Under the pieces are notes generated by a model. It saw nothing but the letters and a program-made list of their open reading frames with translations. It did not search any database and had not been told where the DNA came from. A stretch of 64,000 bases of DNA from assembly GCF_014200175.1 (NCBI RefSeq), contig NZ_JACHBD010000006.1, positions 124,001 through 188,000 of the forward strand, read 5' to 3'. Origin of the DNA: Rhizobium lentis (GTDB lineage Bacteria > Pseudomonadota > Alphaproteobacteria > Rhizobiales > Rhizobiaceae). A program made the position numbers and the translations under genes. Positions 42,038-50,989 of this stretch are shown here, one piece after another. The first letter of the stretch is position 1. Every line of letters starts with the position of its first letter.

Positions 42038-42235
42038 ATGGAGACAGCAACGCAGTGGGCGTTTTTCTTCGGCGCACTGACGTTGGCGAGCTGGATAGCG
42101 GGAGGCCTTGCGGCCGCCCTTGGAAGTGTCGAGCTCGGCCACCGACAAAGAGCGACAGAATATCTGACATTCGGGCTCAGCGCCGCCGGCTTCGTCTCGG
42201 CAGTCGCCATGGCGGCGGTTTTGGTGATCCGCTGA
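42038..42235 (+). CDS. Small two-helix membrane protein
   Basis: 65 residues from the ATG at 42038 with GGGAG 7 bases before it. Two hydrophobic helices (WAFFFGALTLASWIAGGLAA and LTFGLSAAGFVSAVAMAAVL) joined by a basic loop (GHRQRATEY). No family recognised. It lies between the dehydrogenase operon and the minus-strand diguanylate cyclase. Confidence 0.6.
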   Translation: METATQWAFFFGALTLASWIAGGLAAALGSVELGHRQRATEYLTFGLSAAGFVSAVAMAAVLVIR

Positions 42236-42286
42236 CGTTGATTGCGCCGATGCCCGTCGATCGAAACCTCTCGCCCAGCTGCACCT

Positions 42287-43579
42287 TCAGCGGCGGGCTG
42301 CGATCTGGTCGGCGGCGGGTGGCGGACGGTGGAAGACGCAGACCTGGTTGCGGCCTGCTTCCTTGGCGCGATAGAGTGCCACGTCGGCTTCGTGCTGGAG
42401 ATTGGCCAGGGAAACGCCGGTGTCGGCCGCCGATTTGAACGCCAGCCCGACGCTCAGCGTCACCGACGGGCCGACGCTGGAAGACGGGTTCGGAAGGGCG
42501 GCCGCCTCCACGCTTTCACGTATTCGATTGGCCACCGCGACGGCCTCTTCTTCTTCCACATCCGGAAGGACGATGAGAAACTCCTCGCCGCCGTGTCGTG
42601 AGACCAGGTCGCGATCGGCGCGCACGCAGCTCTGGATGATGCCGGCGACCTTGACAAGGCAGCGGTCGCCTTCGCCATGCCCAAGCTTGTCGTTCAGCGC
42701 CTTGAAGTGGTCGATGTCGCACATGAGCATGGCGACAATGCCCGTTTCACGGCCGTGGCGCCAGAGGCTCTCCAGCGTTTCCATCATCCAACGGCGGTTG
42801 GCGATCCCCGTCAGCGGATCGGTTCTGGCCAGGCGTTCCAATCGGGCATTCGCATCGGCCAATTCCGCAACGCGGCGCTGATCCCTGCAGTCCAGGAGAA
42901 ATGTCTTCTGCGCCAGTATGTTCATCGTTCGCCTGGCGACCACGGTCGCGATGATCCCGCAGGAAAAGAACAGGGTCCCGGCTATGACGCTGCCCGCGTC
43001 CACGAGCGGGTTGTACCATTGAAAGGTGAAATAGAGGAAGAGGGCATAACAGGCGATTGCGATCGTCCAGGCGAGCGGCACGCTGAAGATGGTGATTGCG
43101 CTCGTGGCGACGAACAGCATGATGGTCAAATGGCGCTCGTAGAATTCGCCCCCCGCAAAGACGCCGACGAGTGCGACCGACAGCAGGATGACGCACATTC
43201 CGCCGAGGAGCGATGCGCGCTGAACCGCTGCCGGGCGCGGCTTGGTCCAGACGAGCGCCGTCAGGATCGCCGCCGGCGGCAGCAGGCAGGCCGGGGCGAC
43301 CATCAATAGGGCAACCTCGCGGGGAAGCAGCATGGCATTCAGCGCCAGCGTTAGAACGTCGACAAAGGCGACCCATGTCATCCAGGAGCGAATGACTTTC
43401 GCCCTCTGGCGCCACAGCCTTTCGTCGAACCGGCGCAGCAGGTCGCCCGTCAGGCGAATATCGCGGGTTCGGCCGGATAAGAGGCGTTCGACTTCCTCCG
43501 CCACGGCGCCGGTCAGCGGCTGCGGCGAGTGGGCCCCGGCTGCAGGACGGTCGAAGGACGTGCTTTTGCCATCATTCAT
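42287..43579 (-). CDS. Membrane GGDEF diguanylate cyclase
   Basis: 430 residues from the ATG at 43579. Six hydrophobic helices (from ~residue 65) precede a short linker and a GGDEF domain. The active-site loop is GGEEF (~residue 330), with MLMCDIDHFKALNDKLGHGE. The inhibitory I-site position reads ADRD rather than RxxD, so product feedback is probably absent. It makes c-di-GMP, likely in response to a membrane signal. Divergent from the HWE kinase gene at 43732. Confidence 0.92.
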   Translation of the reverse strand: MNDGKSTSFDRPAAGAHSPQPLTGAVAEEVERLLSGRTRDIRLTGDLLRRFDERLWRQRAKVIRSWMTWVAFVDVLTLALNAMLLPREVALLMVAPACLLPPAAILTALVWTKPRPAAVQRASLLGGMCVILLSVALVGVFAGGEFYERHLTIMLFVATSAITIFSVPLAWTIAIACYALFLYFTFQWYNPLVDAGSVIAGTLFFSCGIIATVVARRTMNILAQKTFLLDCRDQRRVAELADANARLERLARTDPLTGIANRRWMMETLESLWRHGRETGIVAMLMCDIDHFKALNDKLGHGEGDRCLVKVAGIIQSCVRADRDLVSRHGGEEFLIVLPDVEEEEAVAVANRIRESVEAAALPNPSSSVGPSVTLSVGLAFKSAADTGVSLANLQHEADVALYRAKEAGRNQVCVFHRPPPAADQIAARR

Positions 43580-43731
43580 CTTTGCTCTATCTAACCAAAA
43601 TCGGAAACTCGGCAAGGCTGCCGCGCGAACGTCCGGATTCCTGCATTGATATTTTGTAAACAAGATTGGCCGCGTGATCTGGGCTAGACCCTTTCGAACA
43701 TGCTAACTAGCTTATTCCGAGAGGGAGCAGG

Positions 43732-45399
43732 ATGAGACTTAAGCTGGTCGCAGTAGCGGTCGCGGCGCTGGCGCCGGTTGTGGCGATGCTCGTTTACAAC
43801 GAAGTCGCGCTCCGCCATCAGCGCAATGAAGAAGTGCGCGCATCCGCGGCACAAGCGGCCAGACAAGCCTCGTCCGAAGTCGAACGGATCATAGAGGGCC
43901 TGCACGCCCTTCTCGTCTCCGTCGCCGCCATGCCTTCCGTCCGGCAGCTCGACGTCCCGGCTTGCAATGCGGCGCTCGAGGCGGTTGTCGAAAGCATTCC
44001 GAACATCCGCACCATCTTCGTTGTCGGGCTCGACGGACAGCCGATCTGCGGCAGCATGGCTTTTCCCGAGGGCGTGATCTTCTCCGATCGAGACTATTTC
44101 CAGCAGATGCTCACGACCAAGGCTTTCGTGGTCGGCACCTATACGCAGAGCCGCCTTGTCGACAGACCCGTCCTGCCGCTCGCAATGCCCCTCATGGAGG
44201 GCGACGTCATGAAGGCCGTCATCGTCAGCGGAATCAGGGTGGACTGGCTGCAGAACCGTATCACCGAGCGCGGTGTTGCTACCGGCAATGCGGTGACGAT
44301 AGCCGATGGCAACGGGACGATCGTTGCGCGCGTTCCTTCGCCCGAGCGCTTCGTCGGCACCGCCATGCCCGACGCCTATCAGCGGCTGATCCATGCCGAC
44401 CAGCCCGATGTAATCGAGCTGATGAGCGAGGACGGAACGGAACGCATCCTTGGCTATCGCCCGATCGCGCTGCCTTCCAATCCTCTCTATGTCAGCGCCG
44501 GCTTCTCCAAGGAGGAGGCCTTCGCCCCGATCAACAGGGCGACGACGATGAATACGCTCGCCATTATCGGCGGCGCGCTCTTTGCCTTCCTGGCCGCGAT
44601 CTTCATCGGCAACCGCTTCATCCTCGTGCCGATCTCCAGGATCGCGGATGTGATGGAAAAGTGGCGCGGCGGTCAAACGACGGCGCGGACCGGCATGAAA
44701 GGACCGGACGAGCTCGGTGTCGTCGGTGCGACCTTCGACCGGCTGCTCGATGAACTCGATGAACGAAGACGCCAAAGCCAGGAGGCGGAGGAGGAGCGCA
44801 GCCTTCTTATCCGCGAACTGGCGCATAGGGTCAAGAATGGCTTCACCCTCGTTCAGGCGATCGCCCGGCAAACCTTCTCGCGCTCCGATCCGGAAAGATA
44901 CAATTCCTTCGCCGAGAGGCTCGCAGCGCTCGCCGGCACTTATGATCTCATCCTGTCGCGCGAGGGATCGGCCTCGTCTGTCAGGGAGATTGTCTCCGCG
45001 GCCTTGCGTGCCCACGTCGCCTCGCAGGCCGAGCGCATTCGCCTGGATGGCCCGGAAGTGGTTCTTCCCGCAGACATCGCGCTGCCGCTTTCGCTCGTTG
45101 TGCACGAGCTGGCGACCAACGCAACCAAGTATGGAAGTCTCGGAAGCGAATATGGAACAGTCACCATCGAGTGGAAGCACGATGACGGACGCGTCCTTCT
45201 CATCTGGACGGAAGCGGATGGACCGCCGGTTTCGATACCGACGAAAAAGGGCTTCGGTTCGATACTGATAGAACGGGCCTTCCCGGCGCAGGCGCAGGCG
45301 CGGTCCAGGTCGGACTACAGGCCGGGGGGCCTCGTTTTCGAAGTTATATTTTTAATCGGGGAACCGGTTGCGAAAGGCGAAGTTGACCCCTCTGGGTAA
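43732..45399 (+). CDS. Membrane HWE-type sensor histidine kinase
   Basis: 555 residues. One helix near the N-terminus (LKLVAVAVAALAPVVAMLVY) and another at ~275-300 flank a periplasmic sensor (~25-270) of the double-Cache/PDC kind (ICGSMAFPEGVIFSDRDYFQ). A HAMP segment follows, then the phospho-His in ELAHRVKNGFTLVQAIA (His ~365) and the N-box VVHELATNATKYGSLG. It phosphorylates a response regulator, most likely the one 24 bp downstream. The external signal is unknown. Confidence 0.93.
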   Translation: MRLKLVAVAVAALAPVVAMLVYNEVALRHQRNEEVRASAAQAARQASSEVERIIEGLHALLVSVAAMPSVRQLDVPACNAALEAVVESIPNIRTIFVVGLDGQPICGSMAFPEGVIFSDRDYFQQMLTTKAFVVGTYTQSRLVDRPVLPLAMPLMEGDVMKAVIVSGIRVDWLQNRITERGVATGNAVTIADGNGTIVARVPSPERFVGTAMPDAYQRLIHADQPDVIELMSEDGTERILGYRPIALPSNPLYVSAGFSKEEAFAPINRATTMNTLAIIGGALFAFLAAIFIGNRFILVPISRIADVMEKWRGGQTTARTGMKGPDELGVVGATFDRLLDELDERRRQSQEAEEERSLLIRELAHRVKNGFTLVQAIARQTFSRSDPERYNSFAERLAALAGTYDLILSREGSASSVREIVSAALRAHVASQAERIRLDGPEVVLPADIALPLSLVVHELATNATKYGSLGSEYGTVTIEWKHDDGRVLLIWTEADGPPVSIPTKKGFGSILIERAFPAQAQARSRSDYRPGGLVFEVIFLIGEPVAKGEVDPSG

Positions 45400-45423
45400 G
45401 GATGACATGCATGCGAGCGAAAC

Positions 45424-45780
45424 ATGAAAACCAAAGTAGTCGTGGTCGAGGACGAAGCTCTGCTGCTGATGATGGCGGTCGGCATCGTCGAGGAAGCAGG
45501 CTTGGAGCCGCTCGAAGCACGCAATGCTGATGAGGCTCTGATGCTTTTCGAAAGCGTGCCCGGCATTCGGATTCTGTTCACAGACATCGACATGCCGGGA
45601 AAGATGGACGGTTTGAAACTCGCAAAGGCCGTCCGCGATCGCTGGCCGCCCGTTGAAATCATAATCGTCTCCGGCATGAAGCAGCCGGACAAAGATGAAT
45701 TGCCCGAGCGCGGCGTCTTCTTCCCCAAGCCTTACGACACCCGACAGCTCTGCGACGCGCTGGTCAGAATGGCTACCTGA
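45424..45780 (+). CDS. Single-domain response regulator
   Basis: 118 residues, one receiver domain. Acidic pocket VVVEDEALLL (Asp10), phospho-Asp in LFTDIDMPG (Asp54) and the conserved Lys102 (FFPKPYD) are all present. It lacks an output domain, so it probably signals by protein contact (CheY-like). It directly follows the HWE kinase gene and is its likely partner. Confidence 0.93.
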   Translation: MKTKVVVVEDEALLLMMAVGIVEEAGLEPLEARNADEALMLFESVPGIRILFTDIDMPGKMDGLKLAKAVRDRWPPVEIIIVSGMKQPDKDELPERGVFFPKPYDTRQLCDALVRMAT

Positions 45781-45921
45781 TACCAGAGCCGACGCACGGG
45801 CTTCCGCATCTGAATGCCTCGGGCAAACGCATCCTGTTTGCATCTCCTGCGTTTTCCTTGCTGCAACAACAGGCGAGCGAGCATGACGCCGGAAAGCACC
45901 GAAACGAAGGCTGGCGGCCTG

Positions 45922-46440
45922 CTATCGTTTTGCCGTCGAAGGCCGCTGCAAATCGATGCGACTGGTCACGACCGGCTGGCCGGAAGCAGGATCTTGGTCG
46001 ACGGTCTGAAGTCGAAGCCGGTTCTGCCCGACTTTCTCGATCGTCAAGACCGCGTCTCGATCGCCGTTGACCAGCCGCGCCCAGGTCACGCGCAGGTTGA
46101 GGGCAGCACCTTTCCTGCTGCCTGCAAGCTTCGACGGCAGTCCCGACGGCCCGACATAGTTGCCGGTATAACGCTCTCCGGCGGCCTTGACGGTCGCAGA
46201 GAAGCTTCTGGTGAAAACCGCCAGGCCACGACACTTTCCGTTCATCGAAACGGTGGATGCGCTCGCATCAGACCGGAGGGTGCAGGAGACCTTCAGATTT
46301 GTGCCGCCAATCCGCGTGAGCACCCTTCCAGTCCCGCTCCAGTCGCCGGCCAAAGACTGCAAAAAACCCACCTCCGACGCCGATGATCCGACAGGCAGGC
46401 AAGGCAGCAAGAGTAAAGTTGCGATCAGGACCATACGCAT
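45922..46440 (-). CDS. Exported protein of unknown function
   Basis: 172 residues from the ATG at 46440. The signal peptide is VLIATLLLLPCLPVGSSASE. The mature protein is beta-rich with repeated WSGTGRVLTRIGG, SCTLRSDASASTVSMNGKC, GNYVGPSGLPSKL and RIDL-type strands, like a small lipocalin/heme-binding-type barrel. Two cysteines (CTL, KCRG) could bridge in the periplasm. I do not recognise the family. It is the last gene of a minus-strand group. Confidence 0.75.
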   Translation of the reverse strand: MRMVLIATLLLLPCLPVGSSASEVGFLQSLAGDWSGTGRVLTRIGGTNLKVSCTLRSDASASTVSMNGKCRGLAVFTRSFSATVKAAGERYTGNYVGPSGLPSKLAGSRKGAALNLRVTWARLVNGDRDAVLTIEKVGQNRLRLQTVDQDPASGQPVVTSRIDLQRPSTAKR

Positions 46441-46499
46441 GGCAGCCCCCTGGTTTGCGTGTCCGAACAACAGGTCGGCATGGCAGATTGTTCCCGGCG

Positions 46500-47072
46500 T
46501 CAGATTGTTTTTGCCGCCCTCGCAGGTGAAGGGCCTGACGACCTCGCCGTCGCTGCGGTGGCGTCGATTCTTCGCAGCTTGAAGAAATAACGACGGGCGT
46601 CGCCCGCAATGCACATCATGCCAGCCAGCTCTTGGCCATTCATCCTGCGAAAGTAATCGACGATCGGCTGCCTGTCGTAACGCATTGCGGCGGTGACACC
46701 GTCCGCCGAGGTCTGAAGCGCAAGCGACGCGGTCGTGCCCCTCGCACGCAATGCCTTCTGTAGATAGGAGAACCAGCTTCGGGCGACCATTGTGCGCCCG
46801 AACGGCGCGGCTTTGATGGCCAGTCCGATTGGAAAAAAGCCGGGTTCGATGGCGATCAGCCGATCGGCTCGCCACTGAAAGAGCAGGGCGTCCGCGCGCA
46901 TGTCCGCGTGAAATCGCTTGCCGAACCAGCCAAGGTTCTCGAGAACGCCGTCGAGCGGGTGATCCGACGGAATACCCGCCCCCCTCCACAAGCCGATCAT
47001 CTCGACCGGCTGGACAGGCTTCAGCGAAGAGAACCAGGCCTTCATCTCGTCCTGCCGGCCCATGCTTTCCAT
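46500..47072 (-). CDS. GXWXG/DUF4334 protein
   Basis: 190 residues from the ATG at 47072. The motif MIGLWRGAGIPSDHPLDGVL contains GLWRG (GXWXG) followed by the His-Pro-Asp-Gly element of the family. LGWFGKRFH and the DUF4334 C-terminal part (PIVDYFRRMNGQELAGMMCI) are present. The frame stays open upstream to 47294, so the N-terminus may be longer. Function unknown; a lipid-binding-like fold is known in relatives. Confidence 0.78.
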   Translation of the reverse strand: MESMGRQDEMKAWFSSLKPVQPVEMIGLWRGAGIPSDHPLDGVLENLGWFGKRFHADMRADALLFQWRADRLIAIEPGFFPIGLAIKAAPFGRTMVARSWFSYLQKALRARGTTASLALQTSADGVTAAMRYDRQPIVDYFRRMNGQELAGMMCIAGDARRYFFKLRRIDATAATARSSGPSPARAAKTI

Positions 47073-47220
47073 CCGTTTCCAGTCACGCGATCGAACCTCG
47101 CCCGCGACAAAGCAGATGGCGGCGCCGCCCAGATCATGCGGTTCCGGCGCCTCGGCAAGGAGAGCGTCACCTGCCAGGGCTTGGATCCCGCGGACGCCGA
47201 ATGTTCTCGATGCGGCCGGA

Positions 47221-47719
47221 TCACAGCGCTCGCTCCGTTGACAGCAAGGCTTCCAGCGACACCGGCCTGAGACCGTGCCCGTCGACGCCGACATCGTACT
47301 GGCGGGGCAGGGGTTTCAGGCGGCCATGGGAATGTCCATGCAGATTGATCGATTTCTTGCCCATCTTGTTCCAGGTGCGGAACGGGTAGTGGCACAGGAT
47401 CAGGAGATGATCGTCCAGCGTCATCTCCTTGTAGTGCTGAACGCTCGCCCATCCCCTCGCCTCCGTCGTCGTCGGCGGATCATTATTCCCGATGATGAGG
47501 TGCTTGCGCCCGTTCAGCATCGAAAGGAGCTGGTCACAATCCCCGCCACGGAAGGACATAACGTCGCCGAGATGCCAGATGTCGTCCTGCGGACCAACGA
47601 TTTCGTTCCAGTTCCGGATCAGCGTCACGTCATGCGAGGCCATGTCGGGGAAGGGGCGTCGGTCGATGCGGAAGGACGCGCGGATCTGCAAAATGGGTAT
47701 CGCCGGTGAAGTAAATCAT
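47221..47719 (-). pseudogene. Metallophosphoesterase gene with an N-terminal frameshift
   Basis: From the ATG at 47719 the frame reads MIYFTGDTHFADPRVL, containing the first metal motif (GDTH). One extra base near 47672 then shifts the sense into the frame RIDRRPFPDMASHDVTLI, GPQDDIWHLGDV, GNND, CHYPFRTWNKMG and HGHSHG, the remaining calcineurin-fold metal ligands. A restart at the internal TTG would lack GDTH and be inactive. The fault could be a sequencing error. Confidence 0.8.
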
Positions 47720-47765
47720 CTGACAGAGATGGCGCAGCTCGCCCGGTTGGAAAGTCGCCGTTTTT

Positions 47766-48587
47766 TCAATGGCCGGCTGTGGAGATCGAATCTTTGATGT
47801 TGGCAAGGGACGGACCGCTCACGACGCGATAGCGCGCCTCGACGAGGTTATAGACCCCGAAGGCCGCCAGTCCGGCCGCAACGGCGATATAAAGGATCGA
47901 GCCGAAAGGCAGCTGCCTCACCCATTCAAGCGCGTCCGCCATGCTGCCCGCCTGTTGCGGATCGACGCGGAAACCCGCATAGGCGAAGAAGATTCCCGTG
48001 ATCACGAAGACGACGCCGCGGGCGACGAGGCCGTAGACACAGACCGTGGTGACCACGCCGCTGGCATCGGCAAGCCTCAGATAGCGCTCGAATTTCCTGG
48101 TGATGCCCTTGGCTGCCGTTACGACCCCGCCGATGATGAACCCGAGCCCGACGGCAACGGCAAGATAGGCGCCGAACGGCTGCGACATGATCCACTGGGC
48201 CAATCCCTTCTCATCCGAGCCTTGGCTTCCGCCACCGCTGAAAAACGCGTGTGCCAGGGCGTATCCGGCAAGCCCGAGGTAGACGACAGCGCTGCCGAAG
48301 AGAACCGTGCGGATGGCGATCGCCTTGGTGCCGGTGCCATGCCCGTCGGAATCGGCCAGCGACTGGGACAGCCGCCAGGCTACGAATCCGAGCAGGCCGA
48401 TGCCGATCAGCCCCACCCAGACGCGGCCGAAGGGCTGCGCCAGCAGCGTCGAAAGCGCCGACTTCGTTTCCGGCCTTCCGCCGGCAACGCCGGAGAACAG
48501 GGCCAGGCCCGCCACAAGCAGGAATACGGCGCCGCGCGCCACATAGCCGCTCTTGGCAAGCAGGTCGAAACGAAATCCTTTGGCCAT
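47766..48587 (-). CDS. DUF1206 membrane protein
   Basis: 273 residues; three internal two-helix repeats, each beginning with a short amphipathic start (FDLLAKSGYVARGAVFLLVA; IRTVLFGSAVVYLGLAGYAL; VTTVCVYGLVARGVVFVITG). GxVxRG-like entry motifs mark DUF1206. Six membrane helices. GCGGAG precedes the ATG. Function unknown. It may share a transcript with the downstream phosphoesterase. Confidence 0.9.
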   Translation of the reverse strand: MAKGFRFDLLAKSGYVARGAVFLLVAGLALFSGVAGGRPETKSALSTLLAQPFGRVWVGLIGIGLLGFVAWRLSQSLADSDGHGTGTKAIAIRTVLFGSAVVYLGLAGYALAHAFFSGGGSQGSDEKGLAQWIMSQPFGAYLAVAVGLGFIIGGVVTAAKGITRKFERYLRLADASGVVTTVCVYGLVARGVVFVITGIFFAYAGFRVDPQQAGSMADALEWVRQLPFGSILYIAVAAGLAAFGVYNLVEARYRVVSGPSLANIKDSISTAGH

Positions 48588-48685
48588 GATATACTCCGCG
48601 CATCTGTGTGGCTGTCACCCCTAACGCGCCACCACGCGGAAAGTTGTCGTCGAGGAAAAGGCGACGCTCACGCCGGGAGTTGCCG

Positions 48686-49153
48686 ATGCCGGTCCGTAGC
48701 GCCGGACTTCTGATCCACCGCCTTTACGACACGGGGCCTGAGGTCCTGCTCGTGCATCCCGGGGGTCCATTCTGGGCAAGGAAGGACGAGGGCGCCTGGT
48801 CGATCCCGAAGGGATTGATCGAAGCTGGTGAAGACGAGCTGTCGGCAGCAATCCGGGAGGCGCGGGAGGAGCTCGGCTTGGAAATCCAGGGAGCCTTCGC
48901 CCCGCTCGGCGAATATCGCCAACCGGGCGGAAAAATCGTGGTCGTCTGGTCGGTGGAGGCCGAGCTTGATGTCGCGAAGGTGCGCAGTTCAGAGTTTCAG
49001 CTCGAATGGCCGCCACGATCGGGTCGTTTCCAGAATTTTCCCGAAGTTGACCGCGCCGAGTGGTTTTCCACCGCAGAGGCTGAAATCAAGATTCTCAAGG
49101 GGCAGGTCGCAATGCTTGCAGATCTCGCAAAACAGCTCGGCCGAGGCCGATGA
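48686..49153 (+). CDS. NUDIX hydrolase
   Basis: 155 residues from the ATG at 48686, with GGGAG 7 bases upstream. The Nudix box is perfect: G-LIEAG-E-DELSAAI-REAREELGL. Opening segment RSAGLLIHRLYDTGPEVLLV is like NTP-diphosphatase members of the type acting on nucleotide alarmones or ADP-sugars. Substrate not decidable. Monocistronic. Confidence 0.92.
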   Translation: MPVRSAGLLIHRLYDTGPEVLLVHPGGPFWARKDEGAWSIPKGLIEAGEDELSAAIREAREELGLEIQGAFAPLGEYRQPGGKIVVVWSVEAELDVAKVRSSEFQLEWPPRSGRFQNFPEVDRAEWFSTAEAEIKILKGQVAMLADLAKQLGRGR

Positions 49154-49167
49154 AGGAGGCATTTCGA

Positions 49168-49413
49168 TCACTCCCGTTCGATGAAGGAGCGGTCGGCGGT
49201 CTCGAGCAATATTGGCCAGCTGATCGTCGCATCGGCCATCATCGACGACACGGTCGGCTGGGTCACCATCGCCGTGACGTTCAGCCTCGCCGAGCCAGCA
49301 GCTGAGGCTGTGGCTGCAGTGAAAAGGAACAGGACCGCCATTGCAGCTTGCCAACGCCAGGCGTCTTTCAAGACCATATTCCGTACTGCCCCTGCAAATC
49401 GGGAGCGGCTCAT
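49168..49413 (-). CDS. Small exported protein, unknown
   Basis: 81 residues from the ATG at 49413. A long hydrophobic segment WQAAMAVLFLFTAATASAAG acts as a signal peptide (cut after ASA). The mature part, ~40 residues, has no cysteine (ARLNVTAMVTQPTVSSMMAD). Function unknown. Only 14 bp separate it from the convergent NUDIX gene. Confidence 0.6.
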   Translation of the reverse strand: MSRSRFAGAVRNMVLKDAWRWQAAMAVLFLFTAATASAAGSARLNVTAMVTQPTVSSMMADATISWPILLETADRSFIERE

Positions 49414-49622
49414 CAAGGACCTCTTTCAGAAAGTCTGTGCCTAAATCATACTGCTTCAGCGGCCCTGGCTCCGAGAAGGGCCCGCGGCGGCGCAGGGCAG
49501 ACATGCGAGCTTGGCGCTATTTCAATGTTCGGCGCCGGACGACATCCATCTGCATCGCAGACGCCATCAGCCATTCCTCAATCGGATGGGGATAGGCTTT
49601 GTTTACGAGCGGTTGCTGGAGC

Positions 49623-50621
49623 CTAATCGACGCCGGTAATCTCGGGATCGAACACGATGATCTTTTCGGAAGGCGGATTTCCGTCACTTCTGCTCGCAGC
49701 AAGCAGAAGTGCGGCGGCGGCTTCGCCCATCTGACGCCGCGGCGAGATCGAGGTCGCGATCCTGACGGGCAGGGCGCGGGCGACATCAAGTCCGTTGAAT
49801 CCGGCAATCAGAATATCGGCGGGGCTGGAAACGCCGAGTTCCAGGCATGCGAAGGCGCCGCCGGTCGCCATGTCGTCGTTGGAATAGTAAATGCAATCGA
49901 GATCGCGCGTTGCCGCGAGCATGGACATCGTCAGCCGCTTGCCGTGGGCCACCGAAGAATAGGCGGCGTTGAACCGCTCCGCCACGAAAGAAAGGCCGCT
50001 CTCGCGCAGGGCCTTCTCAAAGCCGGCCTTCCGTTTGCCGGCCCGCAGGTCCCTGTCGATCGCGCTGCCGATATAACCGAACCGCCGCCGGCCGGCCGCC
50101 AAAAGCGCTCTTGCCATCTCCTCTCCCGCCTTGCCATGAGAAAGCCCGACGTTGAAATCGATAGGCGTGCCGTCGAGGTCCATCAGCTGGACCACCGGGA
50201 TCTCCGCACTCTGCAGCATCCTGACCGTTTCCGCCGGCTGATCGAGGCCTGTCACGATGATGGCGGCAGGCCGCCAGGAGAGCATGTCGCGGATGATCTC
50301 GCGCTCTTTCGCCATATCGTAGTCGGAGATGCCGAACACCGCCTGCATGCCGGATCCCCGCAGTCCGGCCGAGATGCCCGCCAGCATCTCGGGAAAGACG
50401 ATGTTGGACATGCTGGGAACGACGACGGCGACGAGGTTGGTGCGCTGCGACGACAGCGAGAGCGCCAGCCGGTTGCCGACATAGCTCAGCCGTTCGGCCT
50501 GCTGGAGCACTTTTGCGCGGGTCTCCTTGGAGACGTCGGCCGCGCCGCGAAGGGCCCGTGATGCCGTCATCTTGCTGACGCCGGCCGCGGCAGCAACCTC
50601 TTCCAGTGTGGATTTACGCAT
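49623..50621 (-). CDS. LacI-family regulator (GntR/GapR-like subgroup)
   Basis: 332 residues from the ATG at 50621. The helix-turn-helix (TLEEVAAAAGVSKMTASRAL) and hinge start the protein; the effector domain follows (LVAVVVPSMSNIVFPEMLAG; CIYYSNDDMATGGAFACLEL; IAGFNGLDVARALP). SKMTASRALRG is typical of the gluconate/sugar-acid subgroup. It is divergent from the DenD-SDR-ABC operon and presumably represses it. Confidence 0.93.
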   Translation of the reverse strand: MRKSTLEEVAAAAGVSKMTASRALRGAADVSKETRAKVLQQAERLSYVGNRLALSLSSQRTNLVAVVVPSMSNIVFPEMLAGISAGLRGSGMQAVFGISDYDMAKEREIIRDMLSWRPAAIIVTGLDQPAETVRMLQSAEIPVVQLMDLDGTPIDFNVGLSHGKAGEEMARALLAAGRRRFGYIGSAIDRDLRAGKRKAGFEKALRESGLSFVAERFNAAYSSVAHGKRLTMSMLAATRDLDCIYYSNDDMATGGAFACLELGVSSPADILIAGFNGLDVARALPVRIATSISPRRQMGEAAAALLLAASRSDGNPPSEKIIVFDPEITGVD

Positions 50622-50989
50622 CGCACGATTCCTTAGTCGAATTGCCTCGCCAGCGGCCAACACCAGATTCATAGGCCCTTTTCCAAAAAAGGAAAACACG
50701 CACTACTTGACATATGCGACCAAAATAGGCGTTGTTACCGATACCGGTATCGATACCAACGATCAAACCCTGGAGCAGAAACGGGGCGGACAAGGCTTTG
50801 GGCGTCCCGCATCGTACGAATGTTTGACTGCGACCATCTGCGGATCAGCCTAGCCGGCTTGACCTGCAGGTTGCAGACCTATCTGAATTCGATCGGATAC
50901 ATTCCGATCGTGCCGCCAGCTGCAACATAGAACGCGGCGAGCAGCGCGATCTTGCCGAAGACACCGGCCGAACGGGAGGAAGAGCCGCC
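50622..50989. other. Divergent promoter region
   Basis: 368 bp between the divergent regulator and operon. It holds TTGACA at 50708 and the palindrome at 50739. No gene or hairpin recognised otherwise. Confidence 0.5.
50739..50752. promoter_or_regulatory. CG-centred palindromic operator
   Basis: CGATACCGGTATCG, a perfect 14-bp palindrome with LacI-type ACCGGT centre, embedded in a stretch with further GATACC repeats. It lies between the LacI gene and the operon it is expected to control. Confidence 0.7.
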
